Origin: Pseudomonadota bacterium | GTDB taxonomy: Bacteria; Pseudomonadota; Gammaproteobacteria; Steroidobacterales; Woeseiaceae | Assembly: GCA_027618995.1 (NCBI GenBank) | Contig: JAQCGO010000002.1 | Coordinates: 62,001 to 126,000, forward strand | DNA length: 64,000 nucleotides | Direction of reading: 5' to 3' | Part shown: one piece after another, positions 10,553 to 18,863 of the stretch | Position numbering within the stretch: position 1 is the stretch's first letter | Layout: the number at the start of each line of letters is the position of its first letter | Notes under the pieces: generated by a model | The model's input: the letters and a program-made list of their open reading frames with translations, nothing else | Database searches by the model: none | Told to the model about the DNA's origin: nothing | Made by a program: the position numbers and the translations under genes

Positions 10553-11899
10553 CTACCGAGAATCCGCCAACTTCAGGTCGGATGCGATTTCACTGTAGTA
10601 GTCATTGCTAATCAGGTATTTGCGCATTATCAGGCCGACCGCCAGGTGGAAGAAGGCAGGAATGATTGTGACCATTGACGCAAGTCCATTTAGCGTAAAT
10701 TCACTCTGTTCTGCATCGGCTTGATAATTGAAGTAGCTGAGCAAGTATCCCAAGAGCCCGCCCGCAACACCCATGCCGAACTTCTGGCAGAAAGAAACTC
10801 CGCCGAACGCTAACCCGGAAACCCTGATGCCGGTTTTCCTATGCCCATAATCAACGGCTTCTGCAATGGATGACCAGAAGATCGGTGAATACAGGTCAGC
10901 AGCGAACCAGATCAGGAATGTAAACAGAAAAGCCAGAACCATGTCGTCCTGACCAACGGTAAAGTACATTGCGATAGACAGGATAAAGGTCAGGAGTTGG
11001 CTGTATCGGAAGAGTCGTATTTTGCAGTAAAACTTGGTGATCCAGGTGCTGGCTATCATTGCCAGGATAGAGGCGGTAACGCCCGTTGTTAAGAATGGTG
11101 AGATGAGTGCGTCGCCGCCGTTCAAATAGTACTTGGCGTAGTACGGTGCCACAGAGCCTCTAATTACAAAGCCGCACATCAGGAAAATCAGGGCAGCACA
11201 CAAGAGAATCCACTGGTCATTTCTTAATAGCAAACTGACTTGCTCTTTGAGCCCAATTTTCGCAATTATCGGTTTTATTCGTTCTTTTGTAGTGAAGAAG
11301 CAAACCAGGAACAGTAGTGAGCCTAATATCCCCATCAGGCCCATTGCAGGCTGATAGCCGTCACGCATATTCCCTTCGCCCAGATACAGAGCCAGGGCGG
11401 GAACCACTATGGTCACAAGAAATGCGGCGATTTTTACAAGAACGAAACGGTAGCCGTTGGCGCTCAGTCGTTCTACCGGGTCGTTTGTAATGACACCAAT
11501 TAGTGAGATGTATGGAATCGTTACAATCGTGAAGAGCAGGGTGAGCAGAGTATAGCTAAAGTAGGCCCATGCCAATTTGTACGAATAAGCGACATCTGGA
11601 GTGATAAACGCAAGATAAACAGCTACGCCAAAAGGTATGGCAAACCACAACATGAACGGCCTGTAGTGACCATGCTTACTGTTGCACCGGTCTGTGATGA
11701 TGCCCATAACCGGATCAGAAAATGCATCGATCAAGCGCACAACGATAAACAGAACAGCCATATCAGAAGTGTCCAGGCCGTAAATATCGGTGTAAAAGTA
11801 GGCAATGATCAGTTGCATGGTAATAATGACAATATTGACTGCCATATCACCGGCGCCAAACCCTAACTTTTCTGTAATGCTAAGTTTCATCTCACTCAT
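10553..11899 (-). CDS. GPH-family (MelB-like) glycoside-cation symporter
   Basis: A 448-residue, twelve-helix major-facilitator-superfamily protein of the glycoside-pentoside-hexuronide family. The cation-site motif of MelB-type carriers is clear in helix II (RLIDAFSDPVMGIITDR, about residues 51-67). It is the first gene of the three-gene island operon and presumably imports the substrate. The corresponding transporter in E. coli yegTUV (YegT) is of the nucleoside-symporter type, so the transporter class has been exchanged here. Two possible ATG starts are four codons apart; the first is used. Confidence 0.9.
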   Translation of the reverse strand: MSEMKLSITEKLGFGAGDMAVNIVIITMQLIIAYFYTDIYGLDTSDMAVLFIVVRLIDAFSDPVMGIITDRCNSKHGHYRPFMLWFAIPFGVAVYLAFITPDVAYSYKLAWAYFSYTLLTLLFTIVTIPYISLIGVITNDPVERLSANGYRFVLVKIAAFLVTIVVPALALYLGEGNMRDGYQPAMGLMGILGSLLFLVCFFTTKERIKPIIAKIGLKEQVSLLLRNDQWILLCAALIFLMCGFVIRGSVAPYYAKYYLNGGDALISPFLTTGVTASILAMIASTWITKFYCKIRLFRYSQLLTFILSIAMYFTVGQDDMVLAFLFTFLIWFAADLYSPIFWSSIAEAVDYGHRKTGIRVSGLAFGGVSFCQKFGMGVAGGLLGYLLSYFNYQADAEQSEFTLNGLASMVTIIPAFFHLAVGLIMRKYLISNDYYSEIASDLKLADSR

Positions 11900-12053
11900 T
11901 AAGAGAGCCTTGTCACGTGCCGAGACGTTGGGTGTTTGTTTGTAAATTATCAGGTTTTTTTCATGTCCAACTGTAAAGGTATTTTGAGGGATTATGGGGT
12001 CAGAGTAAAAACTATTTGCCGGGTGCAGGGCCGCGCTTGAGTGGGCGCTGCGG
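11900..12053. other. Intergenic region upstream of the island operon
   Basis: About 150 AT-rich bases without a coding frame. Near 11990-12010 it contains TGGGGTCAGAGTAAAA, a sequence typically seen at the ends of REP-associated (Y1) transposase modules. A GATAAT lies on the minus strand but has no well-spaced -35, so no promoter is called. The island operon must start here, and no regulator gene is present. Confidence 0.4.
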
Positions 12054-12179
12054 TTAGCCTGTTAGCTGCTCCACTTCGGTTTTAAAGCGGTCTGTGCCCA
12101 GAACCAGGCCCAGATTGACAGTTACCTGTCGATTTGCACGCCGGATTGACCCTACTTTTGCAACCTGGAAATGACCCAT
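12054..12179 (-). pseudogene. C-terminal fragment of a REP-associated Y1 transposase (RAYT)
   Basis: The minus-strand frame reads ...RRANRQVTVNLGLVLGTDRFKTEVEQLTG and stops at 12054-12056. The LVLGTDRFKTEVE segment is characteristic of the C-terminus of REP-associated tyrosine transposases, normally written 'VLGsdrFkxEie'. The catalytic HUH and tyrosine region is absent. The adjoining TGGGGTCAGAGTAAAA is a frequent companion of these modules. It is a decayed mobile fragment at the right edge of the island. Confidence 0.55.
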
Positions 12180-12290
12180 CCTACTCATGGCGAAAAGCAA
12201 TCCTTTCAATGAACTAGCAAACAGCAGACGGGTCAGCTTTCAATGCAAAAAATGGCTGTTTTTGGATTACATTTCGGTGCAAATCAACAC
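12180..12290 (-). mobile_element. Possible IS21-type terminal segment
   Basis: On the minus strand this stretch starts TGTTGATTTGCACCGAAA directly after the broken amidohydrolase codon. A second, related unit follows (TTTTGCATTGAAAGCTGACCC). Paired 'GCACCGAAA.../GCATTGAAA...TGACCC' units just inside a TG terminus are what I know from IS21-family ends upstream of istA. No transposase frame remains. The assignment is from pattern memory only. Confidence 0.35.
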
Positions 12291-12515
12291 CTCGAGATCA
12301 ATAACCGTATACGCGGTCGGAATCCTGGCGTCAGCCTCTGCAATGCGTTCGATCCTGCCGTCTTTAACCAGGACAGTTACATTTGGCTGGACCCGATTGT
12401 CGACACCATTGAACAGGTTCGCGTTGGTGAGCGCGTAAGCGTGATCCTGAGCGCCGGCTTGCAGCCAGCAAACCAGGGCGAGAAGCGCGGTAGGTGCGCG
12501 TTGTGTCTTTTTCAT
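12291..12515 (-). pseudogene. N-terminal fragment of an exported amidohydrolase
   Basis: The ATG at 12513-12515 overlaps the stop of the YaiI gene by 4 bases. A signal peptide ([23 protein letters not shown]) is followed by TNANLFNGVD and VLVKDGRIERIAEAD, the N-terminal beta-sandwich of imidazolonepropionase-like amidohydrolases. These proteins then normally read 'VIDLEGxxLLPGLIDxHxH'. Here the frame breaks right after VIDLE, at 12290, where the IS-like sequence begins. The metal-binding domain is entirely lost. The gene was evidently a downstream member of the Mth938-like/YaiI operon before being cut. Confidence 0.65.
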
Positions 12516-12991
12516 GGTGTGTTCCCGGTATCGGTAGCGCTGCGCGGATGCCGCGCCAGGAAGCGATCGAGATTGTTGGCGAATGCCTGGCGGTCGCTTT
12601 GCGTCAGTGGTGGTGGGCCACCGCTCGTGTCGACGCCGCTGCTGCGCATCGTGTCCATAAAGTCGCGCATGTTCAGGATCGCCTTGATGTTCTCCGTTGA
12701 ATACATTTCACCGCGCGGATTCAGCGCGTGACCGCCATTCTCTATCACTTCGGCGGCCAGCGGAATATCCGCCGTGATGACGAGGTCACCAGCCGCCGCG
12801 CGCTTGACGATCTCATGGTCTGCTATATCGAATCCGGAGGGCACCTGCACCGTCCTGATGAATTCCGACGACGGCACCCGCATGGGCTGATTTGCGATCA
12901 GGGTTAGTTGCGTGCGGGTTCGTTCGGCCGCCCTGAACAATATCTCCTTGATGACAACCGGACAGGCGTCCGCGTCGACCCAGATCTGCAT
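12512..12991 (-). CDS. yaiI: YaiI/YqxD family protein (DUF188)
   Basis: A 159-residue protein of the UPF0178 family, which has a PIN-like fold and no assigned function. The N-terminus [24 protein letters not shown] with its clustered acidic residues is the family hallmark, as are [15 protein letters not shown] and [14 protein letters not shown]. The full family length is present. It follows the Mth938-like gene by one base and overlaps the truncated amidohydrolase by four, so the three formed an operon. Confidence 0.93.
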   Translation of the reverse strand: MQIWVDADACPVVIKEILFRAAERTRTQLTLIANQPMRVPSSEFIRTVQVPSGFDIADHEIVKRAAAGDLVITADIPLAAEVIENGGHALNPRGEMYSTENIKAILNMRDFMDTMRSSGVDTSGGPPPLTQSDRQAFANNLDRFLARHPRSATDTGNTP

Positions 12992-12992
12992 G

Positions 12993-13370
12993 TCAGGACG
13001 GTTCGGCGACGTAAAGTACGGCGGCTACAGATCGGCCTTCGCCCAGCAAAACATTGAACGTGCGTGCGGCAGCCGCCGTGTCCATCATTTCCAGTCCGAC
13101 GCCACGTCGTGCCATGGCAAACATGAGTTCGCGATTCGGCAATACCTGCTTTTCGCCGGTGCCGACGATGATGAGCTCGGGCCCGGTCGCAATCAGCGGC
13201 TCGAGATCGCCTATCGACAGTTGCTCCGCGGGCGCCGGGGTCCAGTCCGGTATCACCCCGGCCCCGGTCAGGCCAACCGGTCGCGTCCACACTTCATTGC
13301 CCACCATGATTTCGGTCGCCGACACCCGACGCACGCTGGCGGCCAATTTCGATTCCAAGGTGAACTTCAT
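12993..13370 (-). CDS. Mth938-like domain protein (DUF498, NDUFAF3-like)
   Basis: A 125-residue cytoplasmic protein of the DUF498/Mth938 family, related to the mitochondrial complex I assembly factor NDUFAF3. Family features are the [19 protein letters not shown] block and the [28 protein letters not shown] segment near the C-terminus. It is the first gene of the minus-strand operon with yaiI. It is divergent from the rpfE-like gene, with 47 bases between the start codons, so the two promoters must be closely packed. Confidence 0.9.
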   Translation of the reverse strand: MKFTLESKLAASVRRVSATEIMVGNEVWTRPVGLTGAGVIPDWTPAPAEQLSIGDLEPLIATGPELIIVGTGEKQVLPNRELMFAMARRGVGLEMMDTAAAARTFNVLLGEGRSVAAVLYVAEPS

Positions 13371-13417
13371 TCAACGTTTCCGTTAACATCGCTGCTCGAA
13401 TTGCATAGTAAATCATC

Positions 13418-14386
13418 GTGACACTTCCTTACGACAAATCTGCCGCCGTCGTTGTACTGCCATCGCTTGCTGGTGATCGGGTCAGCGACCCTGGCTTGCG
13501 ATGCTGGTTGTCTCGCGGCACCGTGAGCCGCAGCGAGCGGCCGCGTGAGTTGCTGCGAAACGTGCTCGAAAGCCTGCAGCTGCCGTATCCGGAGGAGGGC
13601 ATCGCGGCGCTGCGCATGTGGGGGCAAACCGGTGATCGGCCAACGGTCTGGGTTGCGGCGGCCGACCCGGTCTACCTCGAGGCGCGCCTAACGAGTCTCT
13701 GTTTGCACGCCCTGCAGGGCGCGCAGATGCCGAGCAGAGATCTGCACGAAATCCTCGACTATTTGCAGCAGCGTCTGGCAGGTGAGGATCGCTACGGCTT
13801 CGCACGTATCGGCTTGTACGGCTATGTTCGCGCCAGCACACCCTTGCCGACGTCGCGCTATCCAGCCAGTGTGATCGACCAACAGGCACCCAACGATTAT
13901 CTGCCGGTCGCGGACGAGACCAGCAGACGTCATGCACTGCGTGGTGAAGTCGAAATGGCCCTGCACGAGCATGCTGTAAATCAGCGTCGCGAGTTGGAAG
14001 GGCAGCTGCCCGTCAATTCACTGTGGTTATGGGGTGGTGGATTTGCGCCGGCACAAACAGCCGAGCCCAGACCGCCGTTGTTTGCCGATGATGCACTGCT
14101 CCGGGGTTACTGGCTGAGCAAGACCGGTACCGTCGACGACTGGTCTGGTTCGATCGACGCCTGCCTCGACGCGGCCATCGCCGGATTTGTTGCGGTGCCC
14201 GTCGACGCTCGAAGTGCCCCGGGCGAGCTGCAAACCTGCCTGGAGCAGTTGCGCGCCGCGCTGCAATCGGGCCGTATCAGCAAGGTTACGCTGTTGCTTG
14301 AGGACGGTTTCGTGGTTGAGATTCGGCGCTCGGATGCCTGGCGATTCTGGCACCGCGATACAGAAATATTCGGGCCGCAGCCTTGA
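13418..14386 (+). CDS. rpfE: RpfE-like protein of unknown function
   Basis: A 322-residue cytoplasmic protein starting at GTG. The segment LPVNSLWLWGGGFAP, at about residues 195-209, is the most conserved feature of the RpfE-type family (also annotated as a phosphoglycerate-mutase-like regulatory protein) known from Xanthomonas and betaproteobacteria. There it also sits just upstream of recJ. A TTGA overlap couples it to recJ here. The quorum-sensing genes rpfF/C/G are not in the window, so the name reflects position and similarity, not a proven regulatory role. No catalytic motif is evident. Confidence 0.7.
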   Translation: MTLPYDKSAAVVVLPSLAGDRVSDPGLRCWLSRGTVSRSERPRELLRNVLESLQLPYPEEGIAALRMWGQTGDRPTVWVAAADPVYLEARLTSLCLHALQGAQMPSRDLHEILDYLQQRLAGEDRYGFARIGLYGYVRASTPLPTSRYPASVIDQQAPNDYLPVADETSRRHALRGEVEMALHEHAVNQRRELEGQLPVNSLWLWGGGFAPAQTAEPRPPLFADDALLRGYWLSKTGTVDDWSGSIDACLDAAIAGFVAVPVDARSAPGELQTCLEQLRAALQSGRISKVTLLLEDGFVVEIRRSDAWRFWHRDTEIFGPQP

Positions 14387-16113
14387 AGCCCGCACGCTTG
14401 GTTCGCCCTGTTGTCCTGCGCCAGGCGCCGACTCCGGCCGCAATGCATGAGCTTGGCACGATCGATTCGGTGTATGCGCGGCTGTATGCGGTGCGCGGCG
14501 TAACCGGGCCCGAGGAACTGAACTACGGGCTCGCTAGCCTCGCACCGGTAGGATCGCTCGAACACATCGCGGATGCCGTCGAACTGTTGCTGAAGCACAG
14601 GCAGCAACGCATTGTCATCGTCGGTGACTTTGACGTTGATGGCGCGACCAGTACGGCATTACTGATGCGGTGCTTCAAGGCCTTCGGGTTTGCCGAAGTC
14701 GATTACCTCGTGCCGAATCGCTTCGAGTACGGTTATGGCCTGACACCCGAAATCGTCGCCGTCGCGGCGGCCAGCAAGCCACAGCTGATCGTGACGGTCG
14801 ACAACGGAGTTGCAAGTATTGCCGGTGTGCGCGAAGCACAACGCCTCGGCATTGCCGTGCTGGTCACCGATCATCATCTTCCCGGCAGCGAATTGCCGAG
14901 CGCCGACGTGATGCTGAATCCGAACCTTCCGGGCAGCCGGTTTCCAAGCCGTAATCTCGCCGGCGTAGGCGTCGCCTTTTATCTCGTCGCAGCCCTCGGT
15001 CGTCGGCTTGAAGAAGAAGGCTGCAAAGGATCGGCAAAAATACCGGCGCAGTTTCTGGACCTGGTCGCGCTCGGCACCGTAGCTGATGTTGTGCCGCTCG
15101 ATCACAACAACCGGATTCTGGTGCAACAGGGCCTGGATCGTATCCGCGCTGGCCGGACGGTGGCCGGAATTCGTGCCTTGCTCGAGCAATCGGGGCGGCA
15201 ACTGTCGCGCACGGTCAGCACCGATCTTGGATTCGTCGTTGGCCCGCGCATCAACGCAGCTGGTCGCCTGGAAGACATGTCAATCGGCATCGAGTGCCTG
15301 TTAACCGATGACGATGCCGCTGCGCAGCAACATGCACGCCTGCTCGATGACATCAACAAGGAACGACGCGAGATCGAGGCGACGATGCGCGACCAGGCGT
15401 TCGCCTATGTGGATAGCCTCGACCAACAACGTTGGCCGTCCTGTGTCTGCCTGTTCGAGGATTCCTGGCATCAGGGTGTGGTCGGCCTGATTGCGTCACG
15501 CGTGCGTGAGCGCTGTCATCGTCCCGTGATCGCGTTTGCGCGCGAGGGTCAGGGCTTTCTCAAGGGCTCGGCGCGCTCGGTGCAGGGTGTGCACGCGCGG
15601 GATCTACTCGTCGCCGTGTCCGCGGCGCATCCGGACCTGATACCGAAATTTGGCGGTCACGCAATGGCAGCGGGTCTGACAATCTCCGAAGAGAACTACG
15701 CACAATTTTCTACTGCAGTGGATCAGCAGCTGAAGCGCCTCTACCCCGACGCCGATTTCAGTGGTGCGATCGTCAGCGACGGTGTTCTGGCAGACGATTA
15801 CTTCAATCTCGCATTTGCCAGGTCGCTGCGCGATGCCGGGCCCTGGGGCTCCGGATTCGCGGAGCCGATGTGGAGCGGAGACTTTGCCGTCGTCGAGCAG
15901 CGTACTGTTGGCGAGAATCATCTGAAGCTGCGCGTGCAACCGGTTGCCGGCGGTGCCGTCGTCGACGCGATCGCGTTCAATCAGGCGGGCGCAGCCTGGC
16001 GTGGTGTCGTGCAACTTGCGTATCGACTTGACGTCAATGAATTTCGCGGCCGGGAAACTGCACAGCTCATTGTCGAGCAAATTAGCGCTTTGCACGATGG
16101 GGCTGCGTGCTAA
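14383..16113 (+). CDS. recJ: Single-stranded-DNA-specific exonuclease RecJ
   Basis: RecJ degrades single-stranded DNA 5' to 3' in recombination and mismatch repair. The 576-residue product has the DHH-phosphoesterase motifs: IVGDFDVDGATSTAL (motif I, about residue 86), TVDNG (II) and VTDHHLPG (III). It also has the DHHA1 motif GGHAMAAGLT near residue 425. The chosen start is TTG at 14383, overlapping the rpfE stop, because the RPVVLRQ stretch before the first ATG (14443) matches the usual RecJ N-terminus. prfB follows 27 bases downstream. Confidence 0.95.
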   Translation: MKPARLVRPVVLRQAPTPAAMHELGTIDSVYARLYAVRGVTGPEELNYGLASLAPVGSLEHIADAVELLLKHRQQRIVIVGDFDVDGATSTALLMRCFKAFGFAEVDYLVPNRFEYGYGLTPEIVAVAAASKPQLIVTVDNGVASIAGVREAQRLGIAVLVTDHHLPGSELPSADVMLNPNLPGSRFPSRNLAGVGVAFYLVAALGRRLEEEGCKGSAKIPAQFLDLVALGTVADVVPLDHNNRILVQQGLDRIRAGRTVAGIRALLEQSGRQLSRTVSTDLGFVVGPRINAAGRLEDMSIGIECLLTDDDAAAQQHARLLDDINKERREIEATMRDQAFAYVDSLDQQRWPSCVCLFEDSWHQGVVGLIASRVRERCHRPVIAFAREGQGFLKGSARSVQGVHARDLLVAVSAAHPDLIPKFGGHAMAAGLTISEENYAQFSTAVDQQLKRLYPDADFSGAIVSDGVLADDYFNLAFARSLRDAGPWGSGFAEPMWSGDFAVVEQRTVGENHLKLRVQPVAGGAVVDAIAFNQAGAAWRGVVQLAYRLDVNEFRGRETAQLIVEQISALHDGAAC

Positions 16114-16140
16114 TATCGCGCGTCGCCCAAACCCGCAGCA

Positions 16141-17248
16141 ATGAAATTCGTCATGGAAACCAGTGCAATAAAACTATCGATACTCGACCTGACCGAACGC
16201 GTCACAGCGTTGAGGGGGTATCTTTGACTATGACAGCAAAGCGGAACGCCTGACCGAAGTACAGCGCGAACTCGAACAACCCAATATCTGGAATGACCCC
16301 GACCGTGCGCAGGCGCTTGGCAGGGAACGCGTCGCGCTGGAAAACGTGGTCAAGGTCCTCGACGAGCTGACGACTGGTCTCGACGATGCCGGGCAATTGT
16401 TCGAAATGGCGGTCGAGGAAGATGACGTTGCCTCTGTTGACGAAGTCGGCGCCGAGCTGGATCGATTCGAGCAGTCGGTGGCAGGCCTCGAGTTCCGTCG
16501 CATGTTTGCTGGCGAAATGGACCCGAACAGCGCCTATCTGGACATCCAGTCCGGCGCCGGCGGCACCGAAGCGCAGGATTGGGCCGAAATGATCCTGCGC
16601 ATGTACCTGCGCTGGGCGGAGGCGCACGATTTCAAGGTTGAGGTGATCGAGGCGTCCGAAGGCGAGGTCGCGGGTATCAAGAGCGCGACCGTGCATGTCG
16701 TCGGCGAATACGCGTACGGTTGGCTGCGAACGGAAACCGGCGTACACCGGCTCGTACGCAAATCGCCGTTCGATTCCGGCAATCGGCGGCATACCTCGTT
16801 CGCGTCAGTCTTTGTTTCTGCCGAAGTGGATGACGATGTCGAGATCGAGATCGACCCGTCGGATTTGCGCATCGACGTGTATCGCGCCAGCGGTGCGGGC
16901 GGACAGCACGTGAATCGCACTGAGTCCGCGGTGCGCATTACGCATCTGCCGACCAATACGGTAGTGCAGTGCCAGAACGATCGCTCGCAACACAAGAACA
17001 AGGCACAGGCGATGAGCCAGCTCAAGGCGAAATTGTACGAACTTGAGATGCAGGAGCGTCGCGCCAAGGCGTCGCTGGTTGAGGCGGGCAAAGCCGATGT
17101 CGGTTGGGGAAGCCAGATTCGCAACTACGTGCTGGACCAGAGCCGCATCAAGGATTTGCGTACCGGTGTCGAAACCGGTAACACTCAGGCTGTATTGGAC
17201 GGTGGGCTCGATGATTTTATCGAGGCCAGCTTAAAGCAAGGACTTTAA
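16141..17248 (+). CDS. prfB: Peptide chain release factor 2 (with +1 programmed frameshift)
   Basis: RF2 terminates translation at UGA and UAA. The first 28 codons ([12 protein letters not shown]...RGYL) run from 16141 to an in-frame TGA at 16225-16227. Translation must shift +1 (CTT-T-GAC) and continues for 340 residues to 17248, giving 368 in all, the normal RF2 length. The stop-recognition tripeptide SPF ([18 protein letters not shown]) and the peptidyl-hydrolysis GGQ ([16 protein letters not shown]) are present. It is followed after four bases by lysS, the common prfB-lysS pair. Confidence 0.97.
16213..16228 (+). promoter_or_regulatory. RF2 programmed frameshift signal
   Basis: AGGGGGTATCTTTGAC is the canonical autoregulatory signal. 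A Shine-Dalgarno-like AGGGGG lies just upstream of the slippery CTT, followed by the UGA stop at 16225-16227 and a C in the +4 position. Low RF2 favours the shift and so restores RF2. The spacing and sequence match the well-studied enteric site. Confidence 0.95.
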
Positions 17249-17252
17249 TAGC

Positions 17253-18752
17253 GTGACCGACAAGCCACAGGATGAAAGCAAACTGATTGCCGAGCGCCGG
17301 CGCAAACTCGATGCGTTGCGTGCCGATGGCAACGCATTCCCGAACGATTTTCGACGCAATGCGACGGCAGACGAACTGCAGGGCACATTTGTGGACCACA
17401 GTGACGAAAAGCTGCGCGAGGAAAAGATCCAGGTTGCCGTAGCCGGGCGCATGATGGTCAAGCGCGTGATGGGCAAGGCCAGTTTCATTAAATTGCAGGA
17501 TCGTTCCGGGCAGATCCAGGTGCGGCTTGAGCGGGATCATTTGCCCGAGGGCCTCTATGCCACGTTCAAGAAGTGGGATGTCGGTGACATTGTCGCGGCG
17601 AAAGGGTCACTTTTTCGTACCCAGACCGGTGAGCTCACGGTCCTGGCGGACGAGGTGCGGCTGCTGACCAAGTCACTGCGGCCGCTGCCAGAGAAATTTC
17701 ACGGCCTGGCCGACCAGGAAACACGCTATCGGCAGCGCTATGTTGACCTCATCGTCAACGAAGAAAGCCGCAAGGTGTTTAGGACACGCTCTGCGATCGT
17801 GGCCTACATACGAGCTTTTCTCGATGCGCAGGACTATCTCGAAGTCGAAACGCCGATGATGCAGGTCACCAAGGGCGGTGCGGTCGCACGACCCTTTACG
17901 ACGCACCACAACGCGCTCGATATGTCCCTGTTCCTGCGCATTGCGCCGGAGTTGAACCTCAAGCGCCTCGTGGTCGGCGGATTCGAGCGTGTGTACGAGA
18001 TCAATCGCAATTTCCGCAACGAAGGTGTCTCGACGCAGCACAACCCCGAATTCACCATGCTCGAGCTCTATCGGGCCTATGCGGACTACGAAGACCTCAT
18101 TGAAATGCTCGAGGCATTGTTACACGGCTTGGCTGAATCCATCCTGGGCACGGCCATCGTGCGTTATCAGGGTGAGGAGTTTAATTTCGGCGAGCCGTTT
18201 GCTCGGATGACGGTGGAAGAGGTGGTACGCAAGTACAACCCGGACATCGATGCCGCGAAGATTCGTGATCGCGACTATCTCGTGGGCGTATGCAAACGCC
18301 TGCGTGTCGGCGTCAAAGACAATTACGGGCCCGGCAAGTTGCTGATCGAGATCTTCGACAAGACCGGCGAGCATGAGCTGCGTAAACCCACCTTTATCAC
18401 TCAGTATCCGACCGAGATTTCGCCGCTCTCGCGCAAGAACGACGCCGACCCGTTTGTGACGGATCGCTTCGAGTTTTTCATCGGTGGTCGTGAGATCGCG
18501 AACGGTTTTTCCGAGCTCAATGATCCGGAGGACCAGGCAGAGCGCTTCCATGCCCAGGTCGCGGATGCCGAGGCGGGTGACGATGAAGCGATGGCCTTCG
18601 ACCACGACTACATACGCGCCCTCGAATACGGTTTACCGCCGACCGCTGGAATCGGTGTCGGTATCGATCGGCTCGTCATGCTGCTGACCGATTCGCCATC
18701 GATTCGTGATGTTCTGCTGTTTCCGCATATGCGGCCGGAAGTATTCGATTAG
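17253..18752 (+). CDS. lysS: Lysyl-tRNA synthetase (class II)
   Basis: The enzyme charges tRNA-Lys. The 499-residue product starts at GTG four bases after prfB. It has an N-terminal OB-fold anticodon-binding domain ([19 protein letters not shown]) and a class II core. Motif 2 is [18 protein letters not shown] at about residue 255. Motif 3 is [20 protein letters not shown] near the C-terminus. The last codons (VFD and the TAG stop) lie inside the left arm of a 20-base inverted repeat whose other arm forms the end of ygfZ. Confidence 0.97.
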   Translation: MTDKPQDESKLIAERRRKLDALRADGNAFPNDFRRNATADELQGTFVDHSDEKLREEKIQVAVAGRMMVKRVMGKASFIKLQDRSGQIQVRLERDHLPEGLYATFKKWDVGDIVAAKGSLFRTQTGELTVLADEVRLLTKSLRPLPEKFHGLADQETRYRQRYVDLIVNEESRKVFRTRSAIVAYIRAFLDAQDYLEVETPMMQVTKGGAVARPFTTHHNALDMSLFLRIAPELNLKRLVVGGFERVYEINRNFRNEGVSTQHNPEFTMLELYRAYADYEDLIEMLEALLHGLAESILGTAIVRYQGEEFNFGEPFARMTVEEVVRKYNPDIDAAKIRDRDYLVGVCKRLRVGVKDNYGPGKLLIEIFDKTGEHELRKPTFITQYPTEISPLSRKNDADPFVTDRFEFFIGGREIANGFSELNDPEDQAERFHAQVADAEAGDDEAMAFDHDYIRALEYGLPPTAGIGVGIDRLVMLLTDSPSIRDVLLFPHMRPEVFD

Positions 18753-18863
18753 TTCCTGACGGGATATTCCTCTCCCTCATGCCTCGGTCCCGCTTGACGG
18801 GAGCTCGCTGACGCTGCGCTTTACTTCGGTCGAAGAACATCCAGTCAGGAACTAATCGAATAC
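18741..18863. repeat. Perfect 20-bp inverted repeat covering the ends of lysS and ygfZ
   Basis: Left arm GTATTCGATTAGTTCCTGAC at 18741-18760 and its exact reverse complement at 18844-18863 flank 83 bases. The left arm includes the last codons and stop of lysS. The right arm encodes the last residues of convergent ygfZ. A transcript through it could fold as a stem that serves as a bidirectional terminator, although no U-tract follows either arm. It could equally be an inverted duplication. Confidence 0.8.

Larger units (their letters stand above)
8516..12290. mobile_element. AT-richer acquired island between two truncated host genes
   Basis: From about 8516 to 12290 the base composition is visibly lower in G+C and the codon use differs from the flanks (many AAT, TTA and AAA codons). 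The left border is the headless gene at 8333. The right border is the tailless amidohydrolase at 12291, next to IS- and transposase-like debris. The cargo is one operon of three catabolic genes with no integrase. Both broken genes are on the same strand, consistent with replacement of a host segment. No flanking direct repeat was seen. Confidence 0.55.

Noticed and set aside
18753-18844. Gap between lysS and ygfZ considered as a small RNA or gene.
   Set aside because: There is no promoter, ribosome-binding site or U-tract terminator; only the inverted repeat stands out.
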